64,000 nucleotides of DNA from Apostichopus japonicus (taxonomy: Eukaryota; Echinodermata; Holothuroidea; Aspidochirotida; Stichopodidae): assembly GCF_037975245.1 (NCBI RefSeq), contig NC_092569.1:20810001-20874000 (forward strand), read 5' to 3'. The notes under the pieces were generated by a model, which ran no database searches, was not told the origin of the DNA, and saw only the letters and a program-made list of their open reading frames with translations. The position numbers and the translations under genes are program-made. Each line of letters starts with the position of its first letter. Positions within the stretch are counted from its first letter, which is position 1. Below are positions 37,801 to 50,300 of the stretch, piece by piece.

Positions 37801-39471
37801 CGTGACCATGGACTGCACGGAAACATGCTCATGTGAGAATGACGTTCTTGTGTGCATAAACTATACATGCAGTGAACATGCGACGTGCCAGAACCACGAT
37901 GGCAATATGTCGTGCGATTGCAACGTGAACTATATGGGAAATGGGACAGTATGTAAACGTGTACAGGATTGCCAAGATCTTTACGACAATGGCGTAATCA
38001 GTGAAGGTTTTCACTTCATATATCCGCTTACATGGCCAGGGGAACCTTTTGAAGCTTATTGCAAAGACGGATGGACTGTAAGAAGTCTTTCTTTTGAGTT
38101 TATGTCCATGATAGTTGACGTTTTATGTACGAGAAATAACATGTACCATACTACACATTGTACTTCTATACCCCGCCACTGAAATTTACTACGCAGGACT
38201 ACGTAACCTACCTACTTCAACGTTAAAGAACAGAGTGTTGAAGAACGAGTATTATTTTGTGATTTTGTGCTAAACATAATATAAACGAAGTGAAACTATA
38301 TATTTCCAAGGAGCAGAAAAAAAGTTGATAATATGGCTGGGCTGCAAATATCCACCTAGAAATGTGAGGGGATAGTGTCTTTTTCTGTTAATATATAGAC
38401 CATTCATATATTCCATACAAACATCACAGAAGTACTTTTCTTGACTAATCTGGCTTCAAGTGGACCGTGAATATTTCCTTAATGAGCCTCAACTAACTGT
38501 TATAAACCTACTTTTGTTTTGCTGTTATTGTTTAGTTTTTTCAGCTCCGCGTCGATAACAAGGGTTTTTACGATAACTGGGATCGTTACAGATCTGGCTT
38601 ATTTAGACGCGGAACTAATTCACATTGGCTTGGAAACGACCGATTAGCCAACTTAACTGCTCAACGGAACTACACAATGAGAATGGAATTTAAAAAACGG
38701 AGTAATAACATTACCCACTATCTTCAGTATGATCTCTTTCGAATTGGTTCAGAAGTCAACAACTATGCACTAGAAGAGCTTGGCAGTTATACAGGCAGCT
38801 TGGGTGAGTAAAACATTTTTATCGTAGCCTATAATGCAATGCAAAGTTTATGCCATGAACGATATTTGTTAACCTACATGATAGAGCGTGAAACCTGGTT
38901 TACTTTGGTAACTGATCGAATGGCACCTTCGATTTTTAAGGAGCATTAGCATCATTCATAAAAAAACGTCAATTTTCTCAAAATTTCTCAAAATCTTCAT
39001 CGTCATCATTGTCGCCATCGCTAACTTCGTTTGTCGTCTTCGTCTTCAATTTTCATTTCCATCTTTCATTGTCATCCCCATCGTCACAGTAGACGATGAT
39101 GAGAGTTATATTAGTTTCGATTTTTCTTGAGAAAAAAAGTAAATTTTGAAGAAAGATGGGTTTTTTTTTCGCTGGTTACGTTTTCCTTCTCATTGTACAC
39201 AGAATATGACTACATGGGATATCATCGTGGTAGTGATTTTTCAACACATGACTCTGACAACGATAACGATACATCACGAGATTGCGTGAATGATCATCAT
39301 CTCGGTGGCTGGTGGTACAATGGGTATAATGATGAATTGACATGTACTACAGCGAATTTCAATGGAAATTATGGCTATGGCTGGGATCATGGAGTGTGCA
39401 TTTACGACAGGGAACGAATGATTTCTGACTGCGATAGTGCTACAACTGAAATGAAAATCAAACCCCTCTGA
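31875..39471 (+). CDS. FReD paralog E: secreted TIL-EGF-fibrinogen protein, 459 aa, intact
   Basis: Nine exons: 31875-31956 (ATG, signal peptide beginning MASFANRSHAITAVLL), 32762-32821 (GICEFENYM, matches GLCEFENLM of paralog C), stalk exons 33918-33986, 35402-35458 (STSPKSTLQSSTKSINTT) and 36379-36447, TIL 36949-37163, TIL-linker/EGF/FReD start 37787-38077, FReD middle 38536-38803, FReD end 39203-39471 (TGA). Lengths sum to 1380 bases, an exact 460 codons, with phase-1 junctions through the TIL entry, then phase 0, 0 and 1. Conserved FReD features: CQDLYDNG, FEAYC, FFQLRVD, HWLGND, DSDNDND and GGWWYNG. Seven regularly spaced Cys in the TIL exon fit the trypsin-inhibitor-like fold. It should be secreted. 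A ligand-binding, lectin-like role is inferred from FReD proteins in general. It is the most diverged member and lies opposite in strand to A-D. Confidence 0.85.
32352..32632. mobile_element. Foldback MITE, copy 2, in intron 1 of gene E
   Basis: Same family as 30338-30602, with better preserved arms. The block GATAAATCGGTAGCATGTGC near 32424 pairs with its complement near 32555, and AAAATTGGATCGTG pairs with CACGATCCGGTTTT. The ends read ACAGAG and CTCTGT. The unit is 281 bases with no ORF. It sits between gene E exons 1 and 2 (31957-32761), so it is transcribed with the gene as an intronic hairpin. Confidence 0.75.
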
Positions 39472-39649
39472 ATTATACGTCCATTAATACGTGTGATTTG
39501 TTGATTGAGGCAATTTTTCGTTGCAAAAGGTGACAAATAGGTCACGAAACATTAAAACCAACCAGCATTAAAAGTCACTGCCCGAATCTATGAATTAGTT
39601 ATTAAGCAAAATACTTTTTCAGGACTTTGCAAGTCAAATCAAATGTAGA

Positions 39650-39655
39650 AATAAA
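39650..39655 (+). terminator. Poly(A) signal of gene E
   Basis: AATAAA lies 179 bases after the gene E stop codon, the first canonical hexamer downstream on this strand. Confidence 0.5.
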
Positions 39656-42600
39656 TGTGACAAAAACATGATATTATATGTATGCTCTCAACAATACACA
39701 TCGTGCTTAATACTTCTTTATTATTATAATCATCGTCTTGGTCTTCATGTTTGTATAAGTGTAATGGCAAGGGTTAACAAACACAAATAAACTCAAGAGC
39801 AATAACTTATGCTTCCACTATTTTATTCAAGGGTCTCACAAGTATCGCTGGGTACTGGAGCCAGCGACTCAAAATATTTTAGATATAATATGCAGAAAAC
39901 AAAAGAGAACGGTGGACCACACTTAGGGCCTTCATAGCTAGAAGTGCATCTGTAATGAAACATAACCAGAAAAGCATTAAAAATATGTGTAAATTGGTCA
40001 AACGTAACAAAAAGGTTAACCAGTTGTACCTATACAGCTTCTAACAGTTGCCTAAATATTCCACAACATAGCATCGATGACTGAGAATAAGCATTACTTT
40101 CAACGCAGACCATCTTCTTAATTTGTATGTATGTATGTATGTATATTAGATCCTCCTGCAAGCAGGAACTCGCGAAGAAGCCTCATAGGCTTATCAAAGC
40201 CGCAAGCTGACCGAAGTCAGTCTCTTACATTCATATTTAACGTCCATAATTATGAATTGTTAATTGTCAACAACTCTGTAACTGGACGACATACATTAAT
40301 CTGGGAGTGACTCGAACCGGGGACCTTATGATTGAAAGGCACCGGCGCTAACCACTGAGCTAACACTCCAAAAAATTTGAATACATTAACAGAGGACATA
40401 GTCTTTACGACTGTAATAGACACGTCTGCCTACTCATATCCTGTGTAGATTTCATTCATTAAAACAACGGGACTTCAACAAGTCAACCCCACGGTAGGAA
40501 TAACAACGACACAACTATGTGGTACCGGCTTAACCTAGTGTAACTCACATGGGTGAACATTGTAGTAAAACTGTTGTAAGATAAGTATTACACTCAAGTA
40601 AACTGGGTTTCCTAAATGCATACATCCAGAACATGTCGTTTGTTCATTAAACAAGACATAACTAGATACCAATATAAATACAGACATATGTACTTTAACG
40701 GTTAGTAGACGTGGCCACCTTTAAATACAGATATATGTGCAATCGTAAATACTAACGGTACATGGGCGCGGCCATTTTAACTACCGCCATCTAACTGAGG
40801 GCGCAATTCCAAATCTGAATACTTTCCCAACTGGTCAATCTAAAGTATCCCCACACGTGTACTCACATGAGAATCATGCAGGTTCTCATGTTTATCTTAC
40901 ATCTTAGTTACGGACACAATATATATATCCACTCTTAATTATTACAACAGAAATGAGCATGACAAATAACAGACTTCAAGCCGCTTAATTTGATGTAAAA
41001 GTCACGGTATATACCCACTTAATCGATGTTAAGGCTATGATTCCTGCATACACTTAACGTTAACGGTAATCGACCAGTAGCCTATACACAGCGTACACAT
41101 TGTTAAATAGACCAGCCTACGCTAAACAGTGAAAATTGACAGAGCACCCGAGTGAGCATTGAAACTATAATCGAACTGTGGGCTTGTTTTTAATACGTAA
41201 AACACACAAATTACTTGGAAAACATTACATATTGTCTTCAATATACGAATAATTACATTTGAAGCTCAACTCGCCCAGCAACGTTTGATATTCTCGAAGA
41301 GAAAGTGTATGAACGTAGTTTACTAACAGCAGTCGAAATAGCGTGTGTGGAGGGTCGTAAACAACAGACAGACCAGTGCTAAGATTATAGACGCTTAAAC
41401 AATAGGGATAGTTGTTCTGGTTACACCAACATGCTAAGAAGCAGTTTCAGGTCAAAGGTTATCACTATGCGCGAGGAATTTGATGGAATAATATGAGGGC
41501 GAAGTTATCTTTGACACTAAATATCCATTATGTATACACTACTCAACGTCGAGTCAGCTAGTCTATGGGCAAGAATAAATACGAACGGAACAGTTTCACC
41601 AGAGGGATTTACTAAGGATGTCATACATGGTATTAATATCACCTAACGGTTTATGCAGTTTATGGATATAAGAGTACATGCTGAGAGTGAATATATAATC
41701 ACGCCATACGCCATCAATAAATAATAAAGTTCTTCAGTATGGTATAGTGTAGTATCATCATGCCAGAGATTTATTCGAACTTACTATCACCTTCAAGTGC
41801 TCTCTATTCTCTGTTCAAACTGTTATAATGGCTCAACTTTGCTGCTTGCAATGTCATCTGACTGGTTGATTAACACATTAGTAATAATAAAATTCATAAT
41901 TAACCGTTTAGAATGGTCACTTAGTCAATGAATGACTTAATCATGAACACACAATTGCAATATTCATTTCAAGTTTGGTGTTGTAGAAAGAAGAGAAGCC
42001 AGGGATATAGTTTTATATAAACGCATCGTTTCTACACAATTTAGTGTAGACTAAAAGCTAAACCAATTCAGGAACGATGACATCACGGATAACATTCCCC
42101 ATCTTAATTTGTCCATACAATATCACGTACATGATTAATAACACAACCTTGCCTTTACACCGTATCAAAGGGCTAATCTTTAGTCTATAGAAATGGCTCA
42201 AAATGTGTCTAACTTTCTTCTGAAAACTTCTAAACATTTCTGCTGACGAAGTTCCCTGACGCCCTACACGGGAGTCGGCTTGAACGACCTTATAGCGCGC
42301 AATACGCATTTTTTTTTTATATTATCTTTGAATTTCCTCTTGATATATAGACATTTATTGTATAGCATTTGATATCATGTATATTATTACTTAAGACAAC
42401 GTAGTGGTCTTCAATTGTTTTATTGGTTAAAGGTAAATGGCGAAAACATGGTGAATATCTGTAATTAGACAGTGTTGGAACTTGTTTGGAACATGTTTCA
42501 AAGATTTATATAGATTATATAAAACTGGTCAATGTATGGTATAATTATTAGTGACGGTTTTCATACGATGGTACCGCTATCTTGTGTTTTGTAATTGTAG

Positions 42601-45287
42601 CCTAGTAATAATGTAGCCTTCGGAATAAAACAAAAAATCAAACACAATAGGACTATGTTGAATATGCCAGTTTTACATATTCACTTATTTCAAAGAAAAT
42701 TAAAGATATCGGTTAAGCCTACATTGTGTATTTAACGAGAGTGTGAGAGAGAAACTTGTTTTGGAACAACTTTGGCTTCACTTCTCCACGGTAAGTTGAA
42801 GGTACGTTAAGAGTGAAGTAGTTTATATGTTAAGCAAATAAAACACATATAAAAATATGTTATTGGAATTTCTAACAGAACTTTATTCTCTGAATGTATG
42901 AACACTACGATTACACATTTAAATTGAACATTTGAGATGATTTTGATATTGTAAATATTAACCTCTTTTCTCATATTTGTAACGATCGTAACCATTCCGT
43001 GGTGTTGTGGTTCCTTGGTATTGAATATTTACAAAACTGTTTCACGTAAAATGTAACTGCGGAAATGAATATTGACTCTCGAATTGATGCGTCTGTGCGA
43101 TATAATAAATATATTGAAGACTCTTGCAAACTTTCCCTATTGTTTGGATATTCTTTTTGTACAATTTGGTCACTTTAAGTCTTTCGTCTAAGCAACTACC
43201 TGTGTGAAACATTGTCAAAATTTTTATATTACAAAAGCGGTCAAACTATTACTGGAACACTTACTTTTATTTCAGCAAGGTGAAATCATTACCGGTGTCT
43301 AAAAATAGAAGTGAACGATCAGCACTTCGAACAACAAATTTAACAAAATATATCACTTACATGTAGAGTTTAAAAAAAAAGTTTTGCAACTTCATGGAAA
43401 CTTAACCGCAAATTTCCTGATGAAATCTGTTTTCCAAAGATAAAATACTTTCAGTCAAATCGACAAGATTCACGTTGTGTTTAGTCAGTACTGATGGCAT
43501 ATATACAATTGTCTTTATATACCTGCCAATGAGACAGGTGACTGTTGTAATATGCAAAATCTTATTAAATATGGAATGATAAAACAATCGCTAAAGAGAC
43601 CACTATATGAAATACTGAAAGACTAGGACAACAAATAAAAACGGACTGGAACTGAAACAGTGAAACTAGAAGCTATTAACATAAATGGTATGACTCAGAA
43701 TACTAGTCGTATGCACTAGCAGAAAAAGCAGTCAGACTGATGATCACCAATGACAAAATGACAACACGTCCAATGATAGACACAGGCTCATAAAGATAGT
43801 TTTGTCCAGAGTTAACCCTCCTCAATACATGGGAATTCTTTATAGAGATTGGCTAGAGTTACAAACAGGAACACTACTTTAAGAATGCTAACATTTGGAG
43901 ACGTTATTGATGAAATTCGACTTGGATTGGAATAGCTATAAGATTTTATTCACTTTAAACAATTTGTCATTTACAGCAATTCTAACAGGCAAGTTCCAAA
44001 AAGATGTTAAGTAAGATGTGTCTCTTTGGGATAAATGGCATTTGTTTAGATCCTATCTGACAGAAATGATAAAAACATTTTTTTTTAATAGAGGACGATG
44101 AAGCGTTTGATGGAAATATTGTTTTTATTGCTGAAAGGTAGCCTACAATCACACCTTTACATTCATGTACTTCTTTTTCCAAATTTTAGCTGTCTCGCAC
44201 AGTTTCAACTAGTGAAATAATACGATCAAAACAAACACCGCCTGTCTCTCTGTTTACATGCAGATTCGAGCTGAAATTTTCAAAGAAGCATTCCCTGTGG
44301 GCATGCGCTGAAGGCCACACTCTCCGCTGGTCTGTGTTTGTAAACAGGGGCAACGGTTCACATTGTTTTGATGTCATTTCTGAATTAAATTTTGCTCATG
44401 CATTGTGAAATAGCAAAAAAAATCGGGAAAGAACTAGATAGACTAGTCAATCTATCACCACTGAAAAATATGATTCGGCTGTTTCGAACCATTACTTTTT
44501 GTGTATCCAAACGCATAATCGGACTTTAAGTGTTGGTGGCCAAAAACTAACACAGTTGTAAATGTGCTGGTGAAACTTGCTGTTAACTGTTGAAAATTCT
44601 TTCCAACCGTGGCATAGAAAAGAGTTAAAGGTACATTATTCTTGGTTTCAACTTTAACCAAATACTCTTAATACTATTGTCCGAAATTAGATACAATTCC
44701 TAAAATTTAATTTTATACCGAATTTGATCGTCTTCATAAAAAGAAAATGTTTTAAAAAGTTCCTTCTTCCTGCCAAATCATACCTTCTTTATGAATAAAT
44801 GGGGTCGGCCATCCTGAAATGTCTCAGTTAGAAACCAACGACCTACAACATAGTCCTTTAGCCACCTTTCTGACCAAAGTATTTCATTTGTTCCACACGC
44901 CTTTTATAGGAACACTGCATACACTGGAGGAAACATGAGAAACATACTATATGCAAGGTTTCACCTGCTACTATGTTATCGGACATTTCATTATCCCTTT
45001 TTTTTGGAGAAACTTCAGCACTTCGGAGCAGATCAATAGCTTTCTCTTCTCATGGGATGGTTTGAAGAAGAAGGGTATGTAACGGTGGATGGGATGATAT
45101 GTTCTCTCAATGATATTATATGCAAATTATAATTAAACCACACAATTTTCTTGATTCATTTGTACCTCACATGTAAGTTGTGGGTCGCAGCTCGATGCCG
45201 TCAGCTATTTTAGGTACCGAGATACCTATACACAGCAGTTTCATTTTTTATCAACCTCATGCTTACATTTGCAGTACTGTAGCGACT
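39656..45287. other. Long intergenic region with one SINE
   Basis: Apart from the SINE at 40125-40369, I recognise no gene or transposon. Several minus-strand open frames of 60-83 codons (42058-42309, 43402-43587, 44186-44377 and others) have no domain, no splice partners and no duplicate in the window. The region is where a matching pair of the F/B flank would lie if the duplication block were longer, but no such match is seen. Confidence 0.4.
40125..40369 (-). mobile_element. tRNA-derived SINE, young-looking copy
   Basis: Read on the minus strand, the head begins GGAGTGTTAGCTCAGTGG (A box TAGCTCAGTGG, 40362-40352). It has a B box GGTTCGAGTCA at 40319-40309 about 40 bases later, as in tRNA genes and Pol III SINEs. 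A unique body of about 150 bases follows, and the element ends in (ATAC)n repeats (plus strand GTAT repeats from 40125). AATTTG flanks both ends and may be a short target duplication. The D and anticodon stems do not fold well enough for a functional tRNA gene. A second copy is at 58207-58446. Confidence 0.8.
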
Positions 45288-45896
45288 GTTGTTAAATCAA
45301 TGCCTTTTATTTGCAAGTTCATGCGAATAGTTGTTTTTGTCAGTAAAAACATGTTATGAAAGGTGCCTCAGATATTAACTCATTCTAATTAGCATTATGA
45401 AATGGGGTCTCATATGATAGGAAATGATAACAAGTAATAGTAAAGTCTTTATTATCACACAGGACACTTTTCGCGATCGATTATAGTGTTGCCTGCGAGT
45501 ATATATCATTTAAAATTTCTAGAACTGTAACGAGATCGTCTTGATGTTGAATGACAATGAATGTATGCAAAAAAGATCAATATAAATGAGAGCATAAACC
45601 ACATTCATGTTTTTTTTCCTAGAGCTAGAAAAGAACAATCGATAAAGCATATTGTTCTATAAGCTGGGAAAATCAAGAAGGCTGACAGCCTTCCTAGTCA
45701 TATGAGTCTCTTCTAACGTATTTATGGCGGATTGCTTGAGAGTATCTCCCATAAAATCTATCTTTATGTTAATGTGCATTGATGATGAAATAAGCTATGA
45801 CAATCACATTACAAAGTTTATTGCTAACGTAGTAAATGGTAAACAATATATATTATTGGCATATCCAATTTTACCAATCATAATACAAACACACAA

Positions 45897-46712
45897 ATAT
45901 ATATATATTTATATATATATTTATATATATAAATATATATATGATATATATATATAATATATAATAATATATAGTGTATATATAATATATATTTATATAT
46001 ATATATATATTTATATCTATATATATTTATAAATATATATATATGATATACATATATATAATATATATATATATATAATAATATATAATTTATAATAATA
46101 TTTTTTTTATTTTTTTTTATTTTTTATTTTTTAGCGTTACTCTCCGTATATTGCATTCCGTATTGTGTCCGCTTCCAACCATGCAACGTATTTATCCCTC
46201 TGCCCTCTGTTCTTATCATTTAAATGCGGCAGATACGAACAGATATCAAAGATACAAAGACAACATTTAAATGATGCATGAAAAACCAAAGGAAAGCAGG
46301 CAGATTGCATGAGAAGAGTTACATGCCATGGATGAATGGCTGTAGATTCAACCTGTAACTATAGAATTGAATTATATTCCATTTCTGCTATTAAACATGG
46401 GCGTTTTTTTTTTGGCGGTTGCAAATTGTTTAAAGTAATAGTAGCCAAATACTGTTTTAACGAGAATGATAAATAATGATAAAAATAATAATAGTAATAA
46501 TAGTAATAATAATAATATATAATAATATATAAGTTATAATATATATAATGTATATATAATATATATATATAAATATATATATGATATATATAATAATATA
46601 TAATAATATATAATATATAAAATGTGTATATATATAATATATATATTTATATATATATATATTTATATATATATATATATACATATATATATTTATATAA
46701 ATATATATACAT
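45897..46712. repeat. (AT)n tract split by a roughly 360-bp insertion
   Basis: Imperfect AT repeats run from 45897 to about 46092 and from about 46463 to 46712. Between them (about 46093-46462) is non-AT sequence beginning with a T-rich run (TTTTTTTATTTTTTTTTATT) and followed by GCGTTACTCTCCG. It is absent from the matching place in block 1 copy a. The T-rich edge could be the reversed poly(A) end of a minus-strand retroposed sequence; I do not recognise its source. Confidence 0.6.
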
Positions 46713-47332
46713 ATTGTATAGATAGATTTTTTTCTCCCCAATCTTCAAATATGTATATTAGTATGTCTTGTCATTTCCTTCTTTTCTAGAGCTGGCTCAT
46801 TTCCTTAATGATTATAAAACATATATAAAACAAAATATAACATGTATCTATGGTAGATGTTGAAGTCAAAATAAACTAAATGTAATATAATTTCTTACAT
46901 CTGACTACTGACACTTTAATTTGTCCTTTGCAACGCAATCGATAATTAAAATCCAATATTTACCTTCTCTTTATCCTTATCTTGTGATAGGAGGGTGTAG
47001 AATCCTTTTCAACTACAATTTTGAATTTGAATAATTAAAATCTGCTGGTTTGGTAAAATTGAGGACGCAACCCACATTGCCACGATGAGATGTTGTATAA
47101 ACGAACCTTGATTGATAAGCTTTTATTTACAATTCTTTATAAGCTAAGCTTGTAGTGCTTTCATCATATAACCTGATTATGCATGTTCTTTAAGGAAAAT
47201 CGTCCCGATCCTCTCCAATCCTCTTTCTGGCCTCTAACGATTACTATTAGACATACAGTGAGCAATATTTGTAAGGTCCATGGCGTAACGACTTCAAGGC
47301 AGATATGGTCGTTAACCTCTGTAAGTACAGCC

Positions 47333-50300
47333 TCATAAGGGCTTAATTTTCATATGCACTGCTACAACAGAACAGTTGTAATCGCGAGTATTTCTTTGAA
47401 ACAAACATATTCCTGTATCCCAAGGGCCACCGTAGATTCCATTCAACATAATAGCATGACAACCATTGAACCACCAGCCGCCGGGATGGAATTCACTAAT
47501 AGCACAATTTTGAAGAACTAAGTCATTGTCCTGATCGTAGGTAGTAAATTTCATATCTCGATGGTAATCCATGTAGTCATAATCTGTTTAATATAAAAAG
47601 AGAGTTTTTATACTAAGCTTCTTTAAAAATTCATGAGAAGACTTTTTACAAACTTATCCATTTCTTTTTACAGTTATTGTTACAGGCTAACTGAAAAAAA
47701 CACAGATATGTCATATACTTTTCGGATGCAGTCTAAAGGCTTCCTGTAGCCTAAACAAGCATGATACCTCAATTTAGCATTGTGTACCTTTCGATTTTAG
47801 TTGAAGTATCCCAAGAACTTCGTTAGCATTTGCATATTAGTAATTCCCCTTCGCACTCTTTCAAGCGAATTTTCAAGCGAAATATGCTATGGCATTAAGA
47901 ACAAACAACTATACATTTTACATTCAGTCAACAAAACCATACTAAATTGAACTTGTCAGAGGCAGGTGATATTCGCGGAAAAAAACGTACCAAAGCTCCC
48001 TGTGTAACTTCCAAGCGTTATCTCGTATTTTGTTGCCTCGGAGCTAATTCTAAAAAGATTGTAATGAAGATATTCACTGGCATCATTGGTGGTGTTGAAC
48101 CAAATATCAATTCTTAGTTGATGATCTCTCTCAGCTGATATGACATGTAATTTCTCATTTCCAAGCCAGAAACTAGAATTGAGATCGCCAAATCCATCTC
48201 TGTAGGTTATCCAATCATTGAAAAATGACACAGAAGCATCAACTCGCCTCTGAAACAGCTGTATAAAAAATAACCGCTTGTTTTAGAACGATACACAAGT
48301 TGAATATGTACAGTTTAACTGAAGGTGACAAGAGTTGCCTCTGGAAGAGATCTCATAGTTGCTTAAATGAATTTATGCGACGACGAAAGAATTGGGAAGA
48401 CTTCATGACAATTAAGAAAATACTGAAGTTGCTACTATTATGCAATTAGTTAATTCTATAAACTGTGCTTTCTTGTCTGCTTCCTATATGAACGTTACCT
48501 ATATGATGGCATATCTCATGTAAACTACAAGGTTTGCAGAAGTTACTCAAGTGACGAACGTTTGGTATCGCTGGTCGAAATTTGACCCAGAGCGTAATAT
48601 AAAGGGACTTATGCCGTCATTTGGTCAAGAATTTTGTTTGTAAAATGAGCGGCTAGTAGTAGCTTTGGGAACAATTTAATATGGTAGTTAAAGATCGAAA
48701 TATAAGTGAATGTTAGATTAAGTGGAATATAATCAACATCAACGTCTTGTTTGCATGATCACAGGGTAATAGCAACTCCGCGGTTTGATTAGTAAGAGGA
48801 CAGGAACATAACAGCGTGTAGCCACGTATACTGAAAATGTGTTCCAGCATAAGTGTTACAGATTATTGAACTTTCTAAGATTAATAACTTCTATTTCACC
48901 TGACGAATGGGATAATATTAATAATGTAAAAGAAAATTTAGATATTTGTCATTTAAAGCATCTGCAAAAGAACATTTACGAGTTATGCGAAATGTGAAAT
49001 GACAAGTGTCTTGGTTTCGTGAAGAAAACTTACCATCCAACCACCTTTGCAATAAACTTGGAAAGGTTCATGTGCCCAAGAAGGCGGATGTATCAAATAA
49101 ATGCCTTCTTTGGTGGATAAACCATTATGAACATCCTGACAGTTTGTGATTACTTGACAAGTCGTACCATTTCCCCAGTAGCCCTCTTTACACTCGCAAG
49201 ATGAACTTTGACCTTGTTTCTGGCATGTTGCATTATGACTGCAGGAGTATTCTTCACATTGGAGAACATCATTTTCACATGTGCAACGTCTTGTGCAGTT
49301 TACGTTAACATGCGATGATCCGTTCTGTGCAGAAATGTTAACAATTACAAGCAATGGGAAGATAAAGCTGTGCTGAAACGAGATTTTATTCAACGGCTGA
49401 TATTGAATAATACGTCAGCGGAAAATGTAACTTCATATTCATTGTCTTTTCAATCTAAATGTAAATGTAAAAATCTTTTCTGGTTTACCAAAAGTTGGAC
49501 TGTCACACAAAACCATGAGAAAACAGAATTGTAATCTAATTGCATCTCCTGTATAAGGTAAAGTTTCTGACCCACCTAAAGCTATCATGATAGTGAACTC
49601 CAAATGTGAATAAAATCAACCAATTACACAAATTACGTTTAAAATGAATCTCCTTTTCTTATATCTATATAGCAAAAGGTTAAAGGGAACTTCTTCAACG
49701 CAATCTGTACAGCTACATGAACAAAACATGTGCTTGCTATTTTATCTGTTGGTAGTGATTATATTTAAGCTCTCAAACACATCTTCGTAGTTAAGGAAGT
49801 CTTGACATATCAGGACAAATGACAACTGTCGAGTTGTGTGAAAATACCGAAATGACTCCTGTGGGCGAGTGGTAACACCCGCATTCTTCCAACGGTATGC
49901 ATGCTTCATCTCTGATTTGGAATCCATCTGGACAGACGCACGTATAACGCGGTTCATCATTACAGCTCTTAAAACACCCATGGAGTCCTTCGGGATCATC
50001 GCACGTAGTTTGGCATGAACAGTTCATCCATTTCATGTTGTTTGGACAGGATTCTGAAGTATCATGGAATGTCAAATACTTATAAAGCAATGTTAAAGAT
50101 TTTTTTTTATTGATCCAAGCAACGTTACACCAACTACATATTGATGTTAACGTCAACAAGAATATTGTTCTGTTTAATCAATATAAATGGTTTCAGATTG
50201 ACTCAAATCCTGAGAAAAAAATTACACCATATGTTATCTCTTTACCTGCTGTAGGCATCACTGTTGTTGACACCAAATTCTCGAATCGCGTTGTCAATTC

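Noticed and set aside
40309-40369. Functional tRNA gene
   Set aside because: A and B boxes are good but the D and anticodon stems do not fold properly, and the sequence continues into a repeated body and tail shared with 58207-58446, so it is a SINE.
42058-44661. Several minus-strand open frames of 60-83 codons
   Set aside because: Length is as expected by chance in this composition; no domains, starts or splice signals fit together.
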